Assembly (NCBI GenBank): GCA_019614645.1 | Contig: JABWDB010000002.1 | Location: 22,061,501-22,125,500 of the forward strand | Length of the DNA: 64,000 bases | Source: Stratiolaelaps scimitus | Taxonomy: Eukaryota; Arthropoda; Arachnida; Mesostigmata; Laelapidae | Direction: 5' to 3' | In this document: positions 25,601 to 39,900 of the stretch, piece by piece | How positions within the stretch are numbered: the stretch's first letter is position 1 | How the letters are laid out: each line of letters opens with the position of its first letter | Notes under the pieces: generated by a model | What the model was told of the DNA's origin: nothing | The model's database searches: none | The model's input: only the letters and a program-made list of their open reading frames with translations | Translations under genes and position numbers: made by a program

Positions 25601-28600
25601 TGCAGGCACATACAGACACTTACTTATCTTTGGATGAGTAAGTACTCTACTCGACATATAGTACTTACCCATCGAAGGATACCGCCTCTGCCCAGGAAGG
25701 AAGAGACAGGTTGAACAGGCATTCGACCTGCTACGGCTGCGGCTGTTGCGGCTCCCCATCGATGCTTTTGAAACCGTCATCAAGACCGCTACCGCGAACG
25801 CCACTGCTACCGACTTTTGTCTACGCCCCAAATTGCTCGTTAACTTCGAACCTCATCCACGAGCGATGGCAGGAGCCGAGGGTAACGCCGACAAGGGACG
25901 TCCACTGGATATTATAGATAGACAATAGCGTGAGCGCGCGATGGGAAGACATCGGAGAAAAACATCGAGACAGAACAGGGTGCACTCAATGGAGCTGGGC
26001 CACATCCGTAGTGCTGGGCAAGGCACGTCGGCCGCTCGGTGGGTCTCGGTCGGAGCGCGGCGGACAGAGCCATCAGCTAATTAAATGTGTATAGCCGACG
26101 GATGGACAACGAACTGCTGCCGCCGGCACTGTGGAGCAGCCCGCAGCCGCAGCAGCAGCAGCAGCAGTGGTAGCCGTGTAGTCGCTGTAGGATGCTACCG
26201 CTTCGTGGCGCATGTCTCGCTCACTGAGCGATAGAGCGAACTAAAGTGAGAGAGCGGTGAAAGAAAATGTCCCGATCTCGATACTAAAACATCAGTCGTA
26301 GACAGACCCTGTGTATTGTATTGTGTGTGAATCGAGACAGATCGATTTATGATGGAAGCAAAGTAAGTGACAGGCATCAGGTCTCTGTTTTTGCTAAATT
26401 AAGCAGGGTCCTGCGGGGAAATAGAAACGAATTGTCGGCTAATTCCTTCGCCGAGCGCACGGACAAAGCGGATTGCAGCAGCACGATGAATTAATAAATA
26501 ATTAGCAGCAACTGTCGTCCTGTCAGCAATCAGTCTCGCCGTGATTGCGATTGTCCGATGAGTGCGGACCAAGGTGCTCACTCTGAGTATGGCTGAGTGG
26601 GCGAGGAGGTCAGGTTTAGTATTATGAAATAGCTTGCGTTATTACGAGTCTTTCTGCGTGCAATCTAACAGCAGACTACGCCCTCTCAAGTGTAACTAGC
26701 ACGCGGAAGCATAACGGCCATTTTCCTGCGATGGATCCTAAAAGCGAAGCACTTTCCTTGGGTTGATCTAAAACGAGCGTTTCACAGGGCGGGCGAATTC
26801 GAGCATAGCTTCCAAGTGTTCTCTGTTGCCAAATGCACTGAGGCAATACGAAACTGCTCTCGCATCGTTGAGAGGTGTGTGTGGGTGGGGGAGAGCTGAT
26901 GGTCGTTGACTTATCACGGCAATGCGCCAGCTGTGCAAGTTCTGGTCACATTCTCAGGTTGATAGGACGATGCTACGATGTCCTGCCAACACTCGAGGCC
27001 AACACGTTCAAGCGTGCACATTGTCAAGGCCCGTTCATGCACACATAGGCAGATTGTCGCCCGTTACACTAAGGGAAGGTTGCTGGTTATGCTGCCGTCT
27101 CGACCCTCCTGATGTGTTGTGGACGCTGTTGTTATTGTTGCTGTTGTTGTTGTCGTCGTTGTTGTTATTATTGTTGCCGCTGTCGTCGTCGTTGTTGTTG
27201 TGTGTCGATGCGCACACTTCTTCTTGTTTAACCTCTTCGTGCCTAGCGGTCTTTTGTCTTCGACGATCACGGAGGCCGTACGAGGAAAACGAACAGCCCA
27301 TCCATCCTGGTCGGCCAGGAGCATGCGGCCTGGTCAGGCCTCGTTCGCTGACGAGGACATCAGATGCAGTAGAAGCAGCAGCAGCAGCAGAGGAGGCTAG
27401 ACGCCCACCGCCCCCTTTGCCCACCACTCAGTCGACGAAGTGACGACAAAGACGTCGAGGCCGAGAAAGGGAAGACGGGAACGAACGAACGAACAACGAC
27501 GACAACAACAACAACAACATTGACAGCTAACTAACACTTTTACCCTCTGATCTGTGAAGATCAACCCAAAGGCGGCGTCGATGGCCAGCACCGGATCCTT
27601 GCCCAGCTAGATGGAGAGAAAGGATTGAAGACTCGTGGGCGCCTTCTGAAGGGGGCCACCCGCCATGAGCACCCGATATAGTTACATAGTTTATAAGGAC
27701 GGCGTGCTTTTCGCGTGACTGATTGATTGCAAAGGCTACTCGGCAGAATAGGGAGGATCATGAGCAACAAATATCGATTGAAAAAATGTTACGATACAGC
27801 GGATAATAGCCAATAAATATACCGAGGTGTATGCGCAACCAGGGAGCTGCACGTCAGATCTACTACAGTAGCTGTGTTTGGTAAAATCTTTCGACTTGCA
27901 ATCGTGCAAATGAGCTTGCAGGAAAACAACCATTTTGCAAAGAGAGAGAGAGAGAGAGAGAGACCGCGCGCGAGGAGTCTCTTCCTTTGAGAAACATGGA
28001 AAAAATCTACGCACACAAAACGAACGACTGTGGCCTTTCTTGCATGCACGTTTTAAGATCTAATATTTATTATACCAGCATATATAGTTATATACACGCG
28101 TTTACATCAACGGACGTATGTAGGCAATATGCACCGAGCAACCATTTGCCATCGTGCCGAGTGAACTGTGTCTGAGATACAAGTTCGGCGAGCTACCATC
28201 TGCTTCTTTTCTTGAAGACAATTTTTCTCTCTCCCACTCTCTCTCTCTCTCTCGATTTGTTCGTATGGGTGACGGTATGCCGTTTCAAAAACCCACGCGT
28301 GCGCGCACACAGACAAACAGACGGCCAGCCACATACTCCTCAAGCAGGAGCAGCAGCGTCAAGCTCAACTCCGGCGGACAGTGCCACAACGGCTGGCACC
28401 GGAAGCCAGACACCAAGTTGGTTGGTTGCTGCTGCGGCGGCGGCAGCGGTTGCCGAAGTCAACAGTAATGGAATTTCTAATCTATTTTCTCTCGCGTCGA
28501 TTACAGCGGCACCGTCACTCGAACGAGGGTGGTGGCAGGAACTCACGTGCCAGATGCTCCTAGGGCTCCGGCGATCCGGGGTCGTCTTCCTTCGTGAGAG

Positions 28601-30706
28601 AATGAGGGAAGAACGAGGGAACGTGCGCGCTCTGTACCGGCAGGAAGATAGACAGACAGCCAGCCAGTCATTGCCACGATTTGACCATTGCTATAAGCTT
28701 CTCTACAAATAGACGAACACTTCTTGATACCGATATCGTCACGGTATCGTTGGCTGCGCTGAACGAGATCGATCAAAAGCTGGCGCCTGTCCCACCGACC
28801 TCCGCACGGCCATGTTGCCAATTCGTACAGAGGAGACTGTAGAGGCACACAAAAACCAGTCACAAATGGCATACGGTATTATTCGATACCTGAATCAATG
28901 CGTTCGAGACGATCGCCATTGTAACGACAGCGCAACTCAAATTGTCCCCCATTATCGTCTTGCCAGAGATGGCGCTCCCATACACACAGATAGAGAGACA
29001 GGGAGAGAAAGAGAGAGGGAAAGAGAGATAAAAACGGGCCAGCGGTGGATCTAGGCAGACAGATCAAAGCAGTGCGTCAAAGTGTCACAACTTATCTCGG
29101 TCTTATTCTTTCTCGAATCTGTTCATCTTCATGTCGTTGTTGTTGTTGCTATTGTTGCTGTTGCACCGATTGGATTCAAAGCATGTAATAGTCTGTGAGC
29201 GAACGGCTACTGCCGCTATCCTGAGGGATGGGGCATCTAATGTCGTCTTGGACTACCTGTCAACTATCGAAGTATTCCCGTGTATCCTTATGTATACAAT
29301 AGATAATAAATACAGACCCCAGAGACATAGGCGGACCGCAATAGAATTTCGTGGGAGTCGCTATCACCAAAACGCTGTCGAATGGAGAGACTCAGCGGCC
29401 GGTTATCGAATGTCACCCTACTTAAATCGCAACAAACTGCCAAGTTACATTCGAACCCGCTTATCGTACCGTTCGGCCTTCTCTCAGCCGTGAAAACAGA
29501 CACCTTTTCAAAATTATCTATTTACGATATAGCTACTCCTATACCTATTCCTTCATCGAGACGCTGTGCTAACCGCCTTAAGGTCTAAATGCTAGTACGC
29601 CCCCGGTTGTCCGCCCGTGCCGGAAAGTCGTTTAGCTGCTGTTTATGGCGGCTAAACGACTTGTCGTTCTCATCTCACCTTTTACTTCGAGAAGCAGACC
29701 CCATCCGGTTGCCTTCCTGTGGCCAACAACGCTGAGTGTTCATTGTCTCCGTGGGAAGACCACCAGCAGCAGCAGCAGCAGCATAGATGGAGGAAAACTA
29801 GGAGCAAAAGTGCGCAGTCTACTTTTCAGGTTGGTCGCTCATGCCGACGGCGTGCGCTGCAGTAACAGTTTTACAGCTGTCTCGTGTCTCTCTCTCTCTC
29901 TGGATTTCTTTCTTTCTCTCGCCTTCAGAAATTTGTCCACTCCCTTGAACGGGCGTCCGATAGCAAGCGGCTCCGTGGCCAGCTCACACCTATCGAGGTT
30001 CCGTTCCACGGAGCGACCTAGTAGGGTCTCTCGCTCGATCTCGCTCCCTCTCTCTAATAGACTCTGGTCAAAAGCGCTGAGTCATCTACCCCCATTTTCG
30101 GAGGACACCATCTCTCAGGAGCACGATGCCGACCGACTATGGCGCACCGCTTCCTCTTCGTCGTGACATCGAATAGGACCGGGCTTTCACCTCGTCTACG
30201 ATGTCCTGTGGAACGTCCGTCTCGTGAAGCCGTTGTTCTCGGTGAGGGTTGTTGTTGTTGCCTCCGCGGCTTTCGCGTCTGTGGTCCAGCGCGCTCGGGT
30301 GTTCTAAATGATCTCCTGGGAGACAGGACGATCGAATAGATAGGTAGGTCCTTCGATTTCGAGCTGGCCGAGCGTCCCGACAACCAACGGTTTTCTTTCT
30401 CTCTCCCTCTCTGCAACACACTGCATCCAATTGGAGCAGCAGCCTGATGAGGCTGGGTCAAGCGCGCGCGGCCACGCATCTGGGAGTTGAGTAGGGCTAC
30501 AGCTTAAATCTAGAAAGCACACAAGTCCACGTGGGTAGAGATATGAAGGCTGTATATATGGTGTTTATTTAATATATGAAAAGCAGCTTGCTATTGCTTT
30601 GTGATAACCTTATTGGATTTGTCCACCACCTTCCGTCGCAGCACACCGTTGTAGTTCGTATCTGATTGGCTGATACCTACGGCGATATCAACGCGATATG
30701 TGTACA

Positions 30707-30750
<44 letters not shown>

Positions 30751-33700
30751 AAACAAACGAAAGGGCCGGAGCCGAGCGGGTACGGCAAGATTATGGCTGG
30801 GCACCGATGCCAAGTTGTACTGAGCGTGATAGCTCGATTTTTGCGAGTTGGCCCTGTGATGGCAGTACACATGTGTGTGTGGTCGGCAAAGAAGGTCGTC
30901 AGAGTTCGGCTTGCTCTCCCGGGCGGCATTCGACTTTGGCGTTTCACATAAACCCACTCATGGTTCACGTGAAGCTAGGATACGGCCAATTCAACATGCG
31001 ACGATATATGTGCGCACATGTTGTTCAACTGCCACCCGCCTAGCCAAATGGTTGCTGTAGAGAGGTTACAGTCGAAGCAGCGGTCCTTTTTTAGTTGTGA
31101 CAATATATGAACCTACTTATTCAGAATAAAGTGAACGAGTATTCCATGGTAAAGATATTCCTCGCGGGCAAAGATTACCTATACATTCTATAGCCACTGC
31201 TAGCCGACTCTTGAAAATGGCGTTACTCGATCCAAAGGATCACGTCCACTCTAGTGTGTATTGGCCATATTGTTGAAGTTGCTGCTGCGGTTGTTGATGT
31301 TGTTATTCTAACCCTTCGTGCATTGTAGTACCCTCTAGAGTCTCGCACGATCCCGTATTCTTCCCGCATAAACCTAGCTGATTGACCACCCCTTGACCTC
31401 ATTCCTTGACGCGTCTCTAAATCCGTTAGTTGACGAGCGTTGCTCCCCCGATTAGCTCGTCGATCAGAAGAGGTGCTAGCTGTCCTCACAGCGTATGTGT
31501 TCCCCGATGTAAGAACTCCCTGGTGTGTGCATTTGTATAGGCTTGCGATGTATGCGAATAATGTGCTGCTTGGTCCACTGTTCACACATCACCGAGCGGT
31601 TTGCACACGCTCCACCAAATCACTGAGCTAACACAATCGTATGAAGCCATTTATGGAGATTTGTCAGGTAGAGAATAATGATCTTCCTACCGAAGTGTCG
31701 GCCATTCTTGCGAGGCTGCTGCTTCGCTCTCATCAACTGACTGGTTCGTTCGACAAAACATTATGTGTATGACTTGAATCGCATTAAAAGTATTCGTAAG
31801 TTCATGTTCTTGAATGGGCGTAGCCGTCGAATTGAAATACCGGTCGCTAATATGACAGAGGAGATACCGAAATTGCTGCAATGTCACACATATTCCCATA
31901 AGTGATTCTGGAAAAGTTGCACCAAGGCTTCTACGGGTCAACACACCGTATTATTGATGTGGCTTGATGTCCAGTTCGTAATACCAACGATACCAACGAC
32001 GACGTAAAAAAAAAATTGCTGAGCGTCAAAATCAACAGTGTCGACAAATCATAATCAGAAGATTTGTGGCATACGCTAGCGATACGAAGTGCAGCCAGCC
32101 ATCGGTGTCCACTCCTTGCCTGCTTAGTCCTGGCGAGATCAACTTGAAGTTTGCTTGCCACCGTTACAGGAATTCTGCAGGGTTACACCGCTAGTCTTCG
32201 CTCCTCTGCGATCCTGATCCCCGGCCGAAGGATGTTAAGAAATTCTCGGTTGGCTGCTCCCTCCCTTCCTCTCTCGTTGGTAGAAGTTCTCCTCAGTGGC
32301 TGTCTAGACCCCATGAAGCGAGCAATACATGGACTAGACAGTCTATCTGCCACGTCTCACATCTTCCCTCCTTCCTGGAGATCGCGCCTTTCGGCGAAGA
32401 GAACTCGTGTAGCGTACCAGCGAACGACGAGTCACACGAGAGGAGTTTGCCGGCGAAATGTGATGAATGAATTTATATGTTTCATCGTCGCGTAGAAGCA
32501 GCCGCAAGAGGAGGTCACTGACTTGTAGCATGAAACAACAACATATAGACGTAGATGTAAAGGCCATTGCCAGATCATTGGTGCTTAGATGTTTCAGTCC
32601 ATGCAGGACAAAAACACAAAAAGTATCTGCTGAAAATGACTATATGGCGGTAATACCTTGATCGTCCGAAGTCAACTCTCGTAACAACGTGCTACTTTCG
32701 TCTTGGACCTCTGACATTGTCGCCAGAGTGAAAGGGCAGAACGGAACTTCACCCCTCCGGAGTCGCTGTCCCTCCAATTAGATCGTCTCTGTGACTCTCA
32801 TCATTGAAGTCGATCACCAACACCGATGTCTTGCCAGCGCTCGTAGCAAAACTTAGCCACAGACAGGCCGCACATCGTATAAAAAGATCGCACGCTGACT
32901 GTTGTTCATACTGGCGTACTTCCTCTGATGGAACCTCGGGCGGCAGAGCGCCTCCCAGTAGCGTTTCCCTGCCACAGAGGAAGCAAGCTACACTGGTTGC
33001 CTTGTCTGCCCAGAGTTCATTAGGATGACATTCCTACTAGAGGGCTATTTCTTAGGGGGACCGATCTGAACTGTAATCGAAAGATTTAGCCTATTCTTTA
33101 GTAGAGGCAGGAAAAAAAACTCTTTTCGCGCTACTTTGGGCGACTCCATTGCGTGATTACTTGGCTTTTTATCTTCCTTCAAGCGTGAACGGGTTTTATT
33201 GCCTTCAACGAATTCGGGCTTACACACATGAGTTCCGTCCAGAGGATTTCATCTGTGCCGTAGGGCTGTGGAGCTTCTGTGTCGATTTCGCCAGCAAATG
33301 AACTGTAGTTTTGTTCTAAATGTCGACTAAATTGCCACCTACCACCAATAAGTGCATTTCACAAATGGCCGGTTACGAGATACAAAAGTGAAATACGCCG
33401 AAAGCGCCAAGCTATTGCCGAGCCAAATGGGAAGAGAACACCAATTTTGAGAATGTAGCTCAAACAAGGCCCTTATGCATAGGTAGACAGATATATGTCA
33501 TACGGCGGCGTGGTATTATGGGATGGCACCACTATATCTCTATGATCCATCTATCCATCAAGGTCCCCGAACACAGCAGCACAAATCACAGGTTGTTTCG
33601 CAGTATTTTTTCCTCGGGAAGGACTTGTATATAGTCAATGTTGGTGCTTACCAACATTGACTATTTTCAACCTAAAGTTGAAACTATTTAACGTATGAGT

Positions 33701-33867
33701 CTACGGATGTTGCTGAGAATAGAAAATAACCTTGTGTCGAACGTGCTAACAAATGCTACAATGCTGCTCCATTTCAAAGGGAATAATTCGATCTTCAGGT
33801 GGTTGAAAGGTGCACATGTAGGTGCTTAGGGCCCGAGCTTGACCCCACCGTGTTTCTTTTCAATCAA

Positions 33868-33907
<40 letters not shown>

Positions 33908-36900
33908 AGAAAGAGAGACATAACGAATTTATTACGACGGATTGACAAAGACGCTATCCCAAGAGAATTATTCTCAGTTGAGCACATATTGTATATACAC
34001 AGACGTGCAATTCGCCTACTTATTAAAAGCTGATGAAATTCGTCCACTCGATAGAGCTGATGGCGATACATTCTTTAAATGATGCATATACACTCATTGT
34101 CGCTACTTCATACACACATACATCTCCCATACACATGCACAATTTAGTAGCCGGGGTGCTTCTGTTTTGAACAGAAACGCACCAGATCAGCTCCTCCTCG
34201 CGTTCTCTCGCGCTAGAGGCACTAGAGCCCCTAGTATCATTGTTTGATGATTCGTTCTCTCTCATTCAACCCCTGTTTCGCCTGCTCCCAGCGATGCCAC
34301 GTACCATGTATTTACATAGCTGGCAAAATTTAAAAGCCAGCTGGTGGTGTTAGTAATCACGAACAGCATCCCGCATCCATATGATGGGGCCGACCCGCTG
34401 GCCAATTGCGAATAGAGGCCAGAGCTCGAGGACGAGTGAGGTAAAATATGCCTACACGGTTCAAATATGCCTAGCGTTTGTTGAGATGGCACCTAAACAA
34501 AACTGAAAGCTTTCTTGCAGCACTAAGCTGCCGTGAAGCCTGCCGAAGGCTGCCGGATTCCAAGCTAATCTATTCAAGCGCTCTCTCTTCGATAGACTCA
34601 TTCAGCAGTTGTTATCATATAGCTAAGGGAACTGCTGTTTCTCACAGTGCTACTGTAATCGGAAGCAGGTCGATCACCAATTATCTGGTGAAGAAGCACA
34701 TTATGTAAAAACGTGTACTCAACGCCTAGAGAAACCGTATTCAATTGAGCTATTTCCTGACCCTTCGACGAGCCGATAACCGATAAGCCATATAACAACA
34801 ACATAAAAGCTGTCAAACGCTTCCATCAACTCGTTTAGTCCGATCAAGTGGTGAAGTGACTCCGTTCTTTCCTTCGTCTTGTTGAGCATTTGATGTATGC
34901 TTGCAAAAACATATACCGAACACACGAAGGTTTAACATAGGTTCAATATTGCTATGCGATCCGAATATGTTCTATGAAAATGCGGAGTCCCTTGAATGTG
35001 GCACTTTCCATTGGCCATCCCTTACTCACCTCGTACGCCTCGGCAGTTTGACCGCCGCGTGAGGACACCCGTCAACCGAGGCTACTCGCTCGACGATATT
35101 TCTCAATAAACCTATTAACCATCCACATATGTTCCCATATTATTAAACACCCATAACATAACAAAAATGCTGTCATCGATAGGCGACGAGAGGCTCCAGC
35201 ATAGGCATTCGGGGCGGCTGTGTATCGTATCTTCGATGGCGACGAATCGCGGCCGTACCTCTACCTCGCTCGTATATACTATTGTGTTTCCCTCGCAGCC
35301 GTCAAATGTGGCCGCTGTTTCTCTCGTTCTTTGTCTTCTCTATCTGTCCCTCATATATGGTAGCTGACCGTCGCAGTATAAGTATCACTATGGCGTGATT
35401 CTGGGGTAGCACCATCTCTCTCTTGGCTCCGTTTCTCCACCCCCTCGTATAACAACCGCCGAGCACCGTCCGCGTGTTCAGGCGCACATTCTTCGAGGCT
35501 CATTCTATCTGTGTGAGGTCACGAGCGCAGCTGTCCACGGTCGCGCGAGGGTGTTTGATCGGTGTCCTCGGGGCTATGTGTTCACCACGTTCGTCAGGAC
35601 TCTCAGCGGCAACTGACTGGCTGGAGTCGTCCTGGTGTCGCTTTATGATCACGGCTTGATCGGCCCGACTGTCCCGTAACTACTCGCGTCGGGTAGAAGA
35701 CTAGTACACACGGACTACAAAAGCCTGCTCGCTCTCCGCCAGTATCGGCAGTAGACTCCGGGGGTGCGCTGTGTTCGAATGCTTTCCTCGGTGTTCGGAG
35801 TTCGAGATTCGATCTGCCTTTCTCGCTGCACGCGCGCCAGCTCCGAGGATTGGCGAAGGGACAACTTCGATCGGAAAGCAGCACCTCACCAGCATACTTG
35901 GTCGGATTGGATTTTGCCTAGCGTCAGTTGCTGATCGGGAGCTCGCACGGGATAGGAGCTGGAGGCCACAAGAAAAGTGTCGTCATCGCATTCGACGTGC
36001 TCCGCTTATCATTGATCGACTACCAGGCTAATACCATGCTGGGTGGTGGATGCTGCTATGCACCAGCGGCGCCTCTCCTTGAAATCTACCTTACGACACT
36101 GACCACAATTAGACAATTACATCCGTTCATGGCCATTGATTGGCGGCATTGATGCGACGGTGGCGCCTGTATGATAAATCGTGAGAGGAAGCTAGATCAA
36201 GCTGGCAGATCGACTTTACAATATTTGAAGTGGCAGCTGAAGTACGGCTTTCGGGTAGTTAAAAGTCGTCGGAATCACGGAACCACTTCACACAAGGACC
36301 ATAAGTATAATAGCTGAGTGGACTGTGTGGCGAAACGTTCGTTTTACCATCGCGAATGGAAAACGCATATTCTAAGCCCGTTTTAGAGCGGTGTGCTTCG
36401 ATCGTTGGGTTAAGGTGTAGCCGCGTAGTATTTTGATGTATTATAGATTTGGATATCAGAGGAATCCTCCTGATAGATTTAGCCGTAATGCACAAAGGTT
36501 AATTCAAAGCGTAGAACATTTCTGTTCTCATACACGTAAATTAATCCCTCACACTACGCTCTGTTATATATTGTTTCTCTATCTCTTAAAGGCCTCGCAA
36601 GCATAGTTGATCATTTTTCCGCTCTACATAATACAAATAAAATATTGAAAAGTTTTCATCAAATTATTGTCAAGGTATATACGAAACAAGATATACGAAG
36701 CTCAGGTCCCCTCTAGAACAACTTAAGTCCCGAAGCATAGCACCACAAGAAATTTAGAACAGTTTGGAAATTCTCTGCGTTTCTTCTTTGACGAATAAGT
36801 GAAATATACATGAACACGTTTCGTCATCCATTGCAGCAGATTCATTTACTATAACTCACAAACATTTACAGCAGGCACGTTGAGTTCTTCGAATTGTCGC

Positions 36901-39900
36901 TCGCATCTCACATTTCCGATAAACGTTATCTCATACACATGACAGGCAAAACAGATTCGAGCCTATCTATACACACTCTATACTATGATCTATCAGTTTT
37001 AAGCTGTTCAGTTGGCATCTGCAGTAAATTGTGAGATCCGATAAACGGCAGCTGATCGCTCGCTATCAATTACACTAAAATGTAATCGTCTTGATGGGTG
37101 CACGCGTGGCGTTTCGTTGTTGTCGGAATGCGAAAAACGTCCGGCGTCGATGTCTTTCCGTTCTCGCCTCTCGGGGGTTAAACCTCCACGCTCACCCGTA
37201 CCCCTGGGCCTGTCGAGGAGAGCATCCCCTCGCTGTGGATGCTATCCTTCGTCAGTTCGAGTTGCGTGGCTAATCTTTCAGCCCGACCGGGTGGCCCTTT
37301 TTTTTCGTCGTCGCTGCTGTCTTCAGCATCGTTTTTCGCTGTTCTACTTACACCCCAAAGCGGCGGAACGCCTCTGGGATCACTCCGAATCGAGGCCGTA
37401 GGTGCTGTAGCAAGAGGGTGGTGTTGCCGGCAAATCTATCACGGCCAGTCGACGGCTGCTGGTAGCAGCAGTCGACGCCACCGATTCGTCCAAGCGAAAA
37501 TAAGAAAATGCAACTTCAACCTTTTTTCCGTACACCCATCGGGGTCCGCCTCGTCTTCCGTCATTGGGTCCGTCAACTTTTCGCGTCACCACTCTAATCG
37601 AAACTTCGAAAGGCCAACAGCGGCGTGACAACAAGTCAGTGGCTCAACTAGCAAGCGGAGCTTGCTTCAGGGTCCCGCCGTGAACGGTGGTCCATGGAGG
37701 CACGACGAGTATGTGGGACCGCAAGGCGGAGTAACCTACACTATGCGAGCGTGGCCTGGAATTGTTCGTTACTGTCGCGTCGGCTGCCGCTTCTGGTTGA
37801 ATATGCTACGAGACCGCGAACTAGGGAGGTGACAATGGGGACATTTTGGGCCGATTCGGTTTTTGCGGATCATGATTATTGTACACTCGATACACAGACC
37901 TGTAGTATGTAGCTGCGGAGATGTAGAAGTCGATGCCTTGAGGGCCGACCAGGAGAAGGCCGTTGAATGGAACAAAAATTTGGGAAGAGCTCCTGATGGG
38001 ACCCTGCCTGCGACGATGGACAAATGGACGGTCAGAGTGCTGCCGCGAAGCTACGGCGATGACAACAAATTCGAGCGAATTGAAAAATGATCAGCGAACG
38101 GCGCAGACAACAGCAGCAGCGGCAGCAGTCAGTATTTGGGAGTTGTAGTGCGAATGATTGCTGAAGTATTTCCAATAGTTCACATGCGTGTGCTGTTGAT
38201 TCTCCTGACTGCTTCTGCTGCTGCTGCTGCAATGGTCGCTTATTGAGCGCGGCTCAGAGAGGTGTTAGAGATTGGTGGATGGCACGGGGCCTCGGCGGTT
38301 GAAGACCTGGAGACTCCGAAGTCCATCCGGAGGAGGGACCAGCCCAGAGAAAGTAAGCGAGAACGAGGCAGACAGGGAAGAGAACGAGTGAGAGATATAG
38401 TGCAAGTGGAAAACAGAGAGAGAGAGAGATAGAACCTCTGGGGTGGGTTAGCTGTGTGGCAAGCACATGCCTCTCGCTTCTGGGTGGCACTCGTGGACCA
38501 GGCGGCACCACCAGCACCGGCAGCGAAAGAATTGTCTGCGGACACACGAAAGAAAAAATGGGTAGCTTTCGACTGACTCACTGACTGACTGTCTAGGTCT
38601 AGTAGAGTCTCACTCAGTCGGTAGCAGCGGAAGGCTTTTCGCCGGCCGTTGTGTGCATCGGTGGGTGGTTGGGCATTTGGGTCGGTCGGAGACTCTCCGC
38701 TCGTTCCCTCCATGAGAACGAGTAACACATGTGGGAGAGAAATACATGATTGGAGTAGTATCGCTTTCCGATGGATGGTCCGTAGTCTCTCTCTCTCTCT
38801 CTTGAACTGCGGGTCGCCCCTGCCCACAATGACGACTACGGCGACCCTTGGAAACTGCTGCTGCTGCTGTCGACGCCACTGCGACCGTCTCTGGTCGCAG
38901 CGCGACAGCCGCACACACCGTAGCAGAACCCTACTGCGAGTAGGGAACGCACGGGTACTCGAAAACGAGAGCCTGGCAAGTTCGCCGCCGTTGGGTAGAG
39001 GAGCAAGAAGATCGAACGAAACAACGAGACTATGAGCAGAGTTGTCGTCGGATGGCTGCCGGTGGGAGTGCTGACGTTCGTCGCCGGGGAACGATGCGAC
39101 CTTCGAACATTCAGCATGGTTTCATTGTCAAACCGACCAGTGTGAGCAGAGAGTGCGGTGTAGGAAAAAGACTGTGATGCAGCCAAAATCGAAAGGAAAC
39201 CTATTGACAATAAGCTGTTGACTAATGTTTACCTCTCTGAATAGAATATAGTTTTCCTCGATAGTGCCTGTCCTTGCAACGAAACCAGTACCGTAGGAGG
39301 TCATTGTCGTCGTCAGACGCCTGATCTCAATCGATCGTTCCAGCAACCATCAACAACCAAATCCTGTGGTCATGTTGATACACTTCGTTCATCACTTGAG
39401 TCCGTAAGCCAACCTCGATTGATAAACAGATCCGTTGATATTCTTCTGATAGTTATTCCTGGTGTTTAATTAATAGGTTCGGCCTGTTGCTGTCACTTAC
39501 CCAATCATATGTACTCGACTCTTCGACCGACGAGAATGTTCGCCATTGACACCGCTATAAACAAAGGTGGAAGGCACCATTTCCTGCTCTTTTTCGTATG
39601 TAGGTCTGTATGTGTCCACGTACTTTGTGCGCATCGTCTGTGTGGACGTATCGATCTATCAGCCGGTGGTGGCGACACGGGCGTTGTTATTCTCCCAACC
39701 GAAAATAGAACCAAAATTGCATTCTCGTAGCTACTCGTCTATCTCGATCATTTTCGTTAGCGCCTTGGTTGCTCACAGTACCGTAACAACCGCGACAACT
39801 CTATCCCTTTACCGGCCGCTGCTGCCGCTACCGCCGCCATTGCCTGCGAACAACACTATGACACATAGCCCTGCGTTCAAGCACCTCCTAGCCTGAGCTA

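Noticed and set aside
26922..27443. 173-codon plus-strand and 130-codon minus-strand frames
   Set aside because: Both are translations of the GTT/GTC trinucleotide repeat and show poly-Leu or poly-Asn only.
29645..30479. Long frames on both strands around 29.6-30.5 kb
   Set aside because: Ser/Arg-rich translations of CAG and CT tracts, with open frames on both strands.
32740..33350. Chain of minus-strand frames that look codon-like, one with CxxC pairs
   Set aside because: The pieces are in different frames and separated by stops. Frames of 60-95 codons are expected many times by chance here, and no transposase or zinc-finger signature could be confirmed.
38240..38914. Longest single open frame (224 codons, minus strand)
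   Set aside because: It is built largely across GA/CT repeats and Gln-runs, has no recognisable domain, no start context or splice partners, and overlapping frames on the other strand are equally open.
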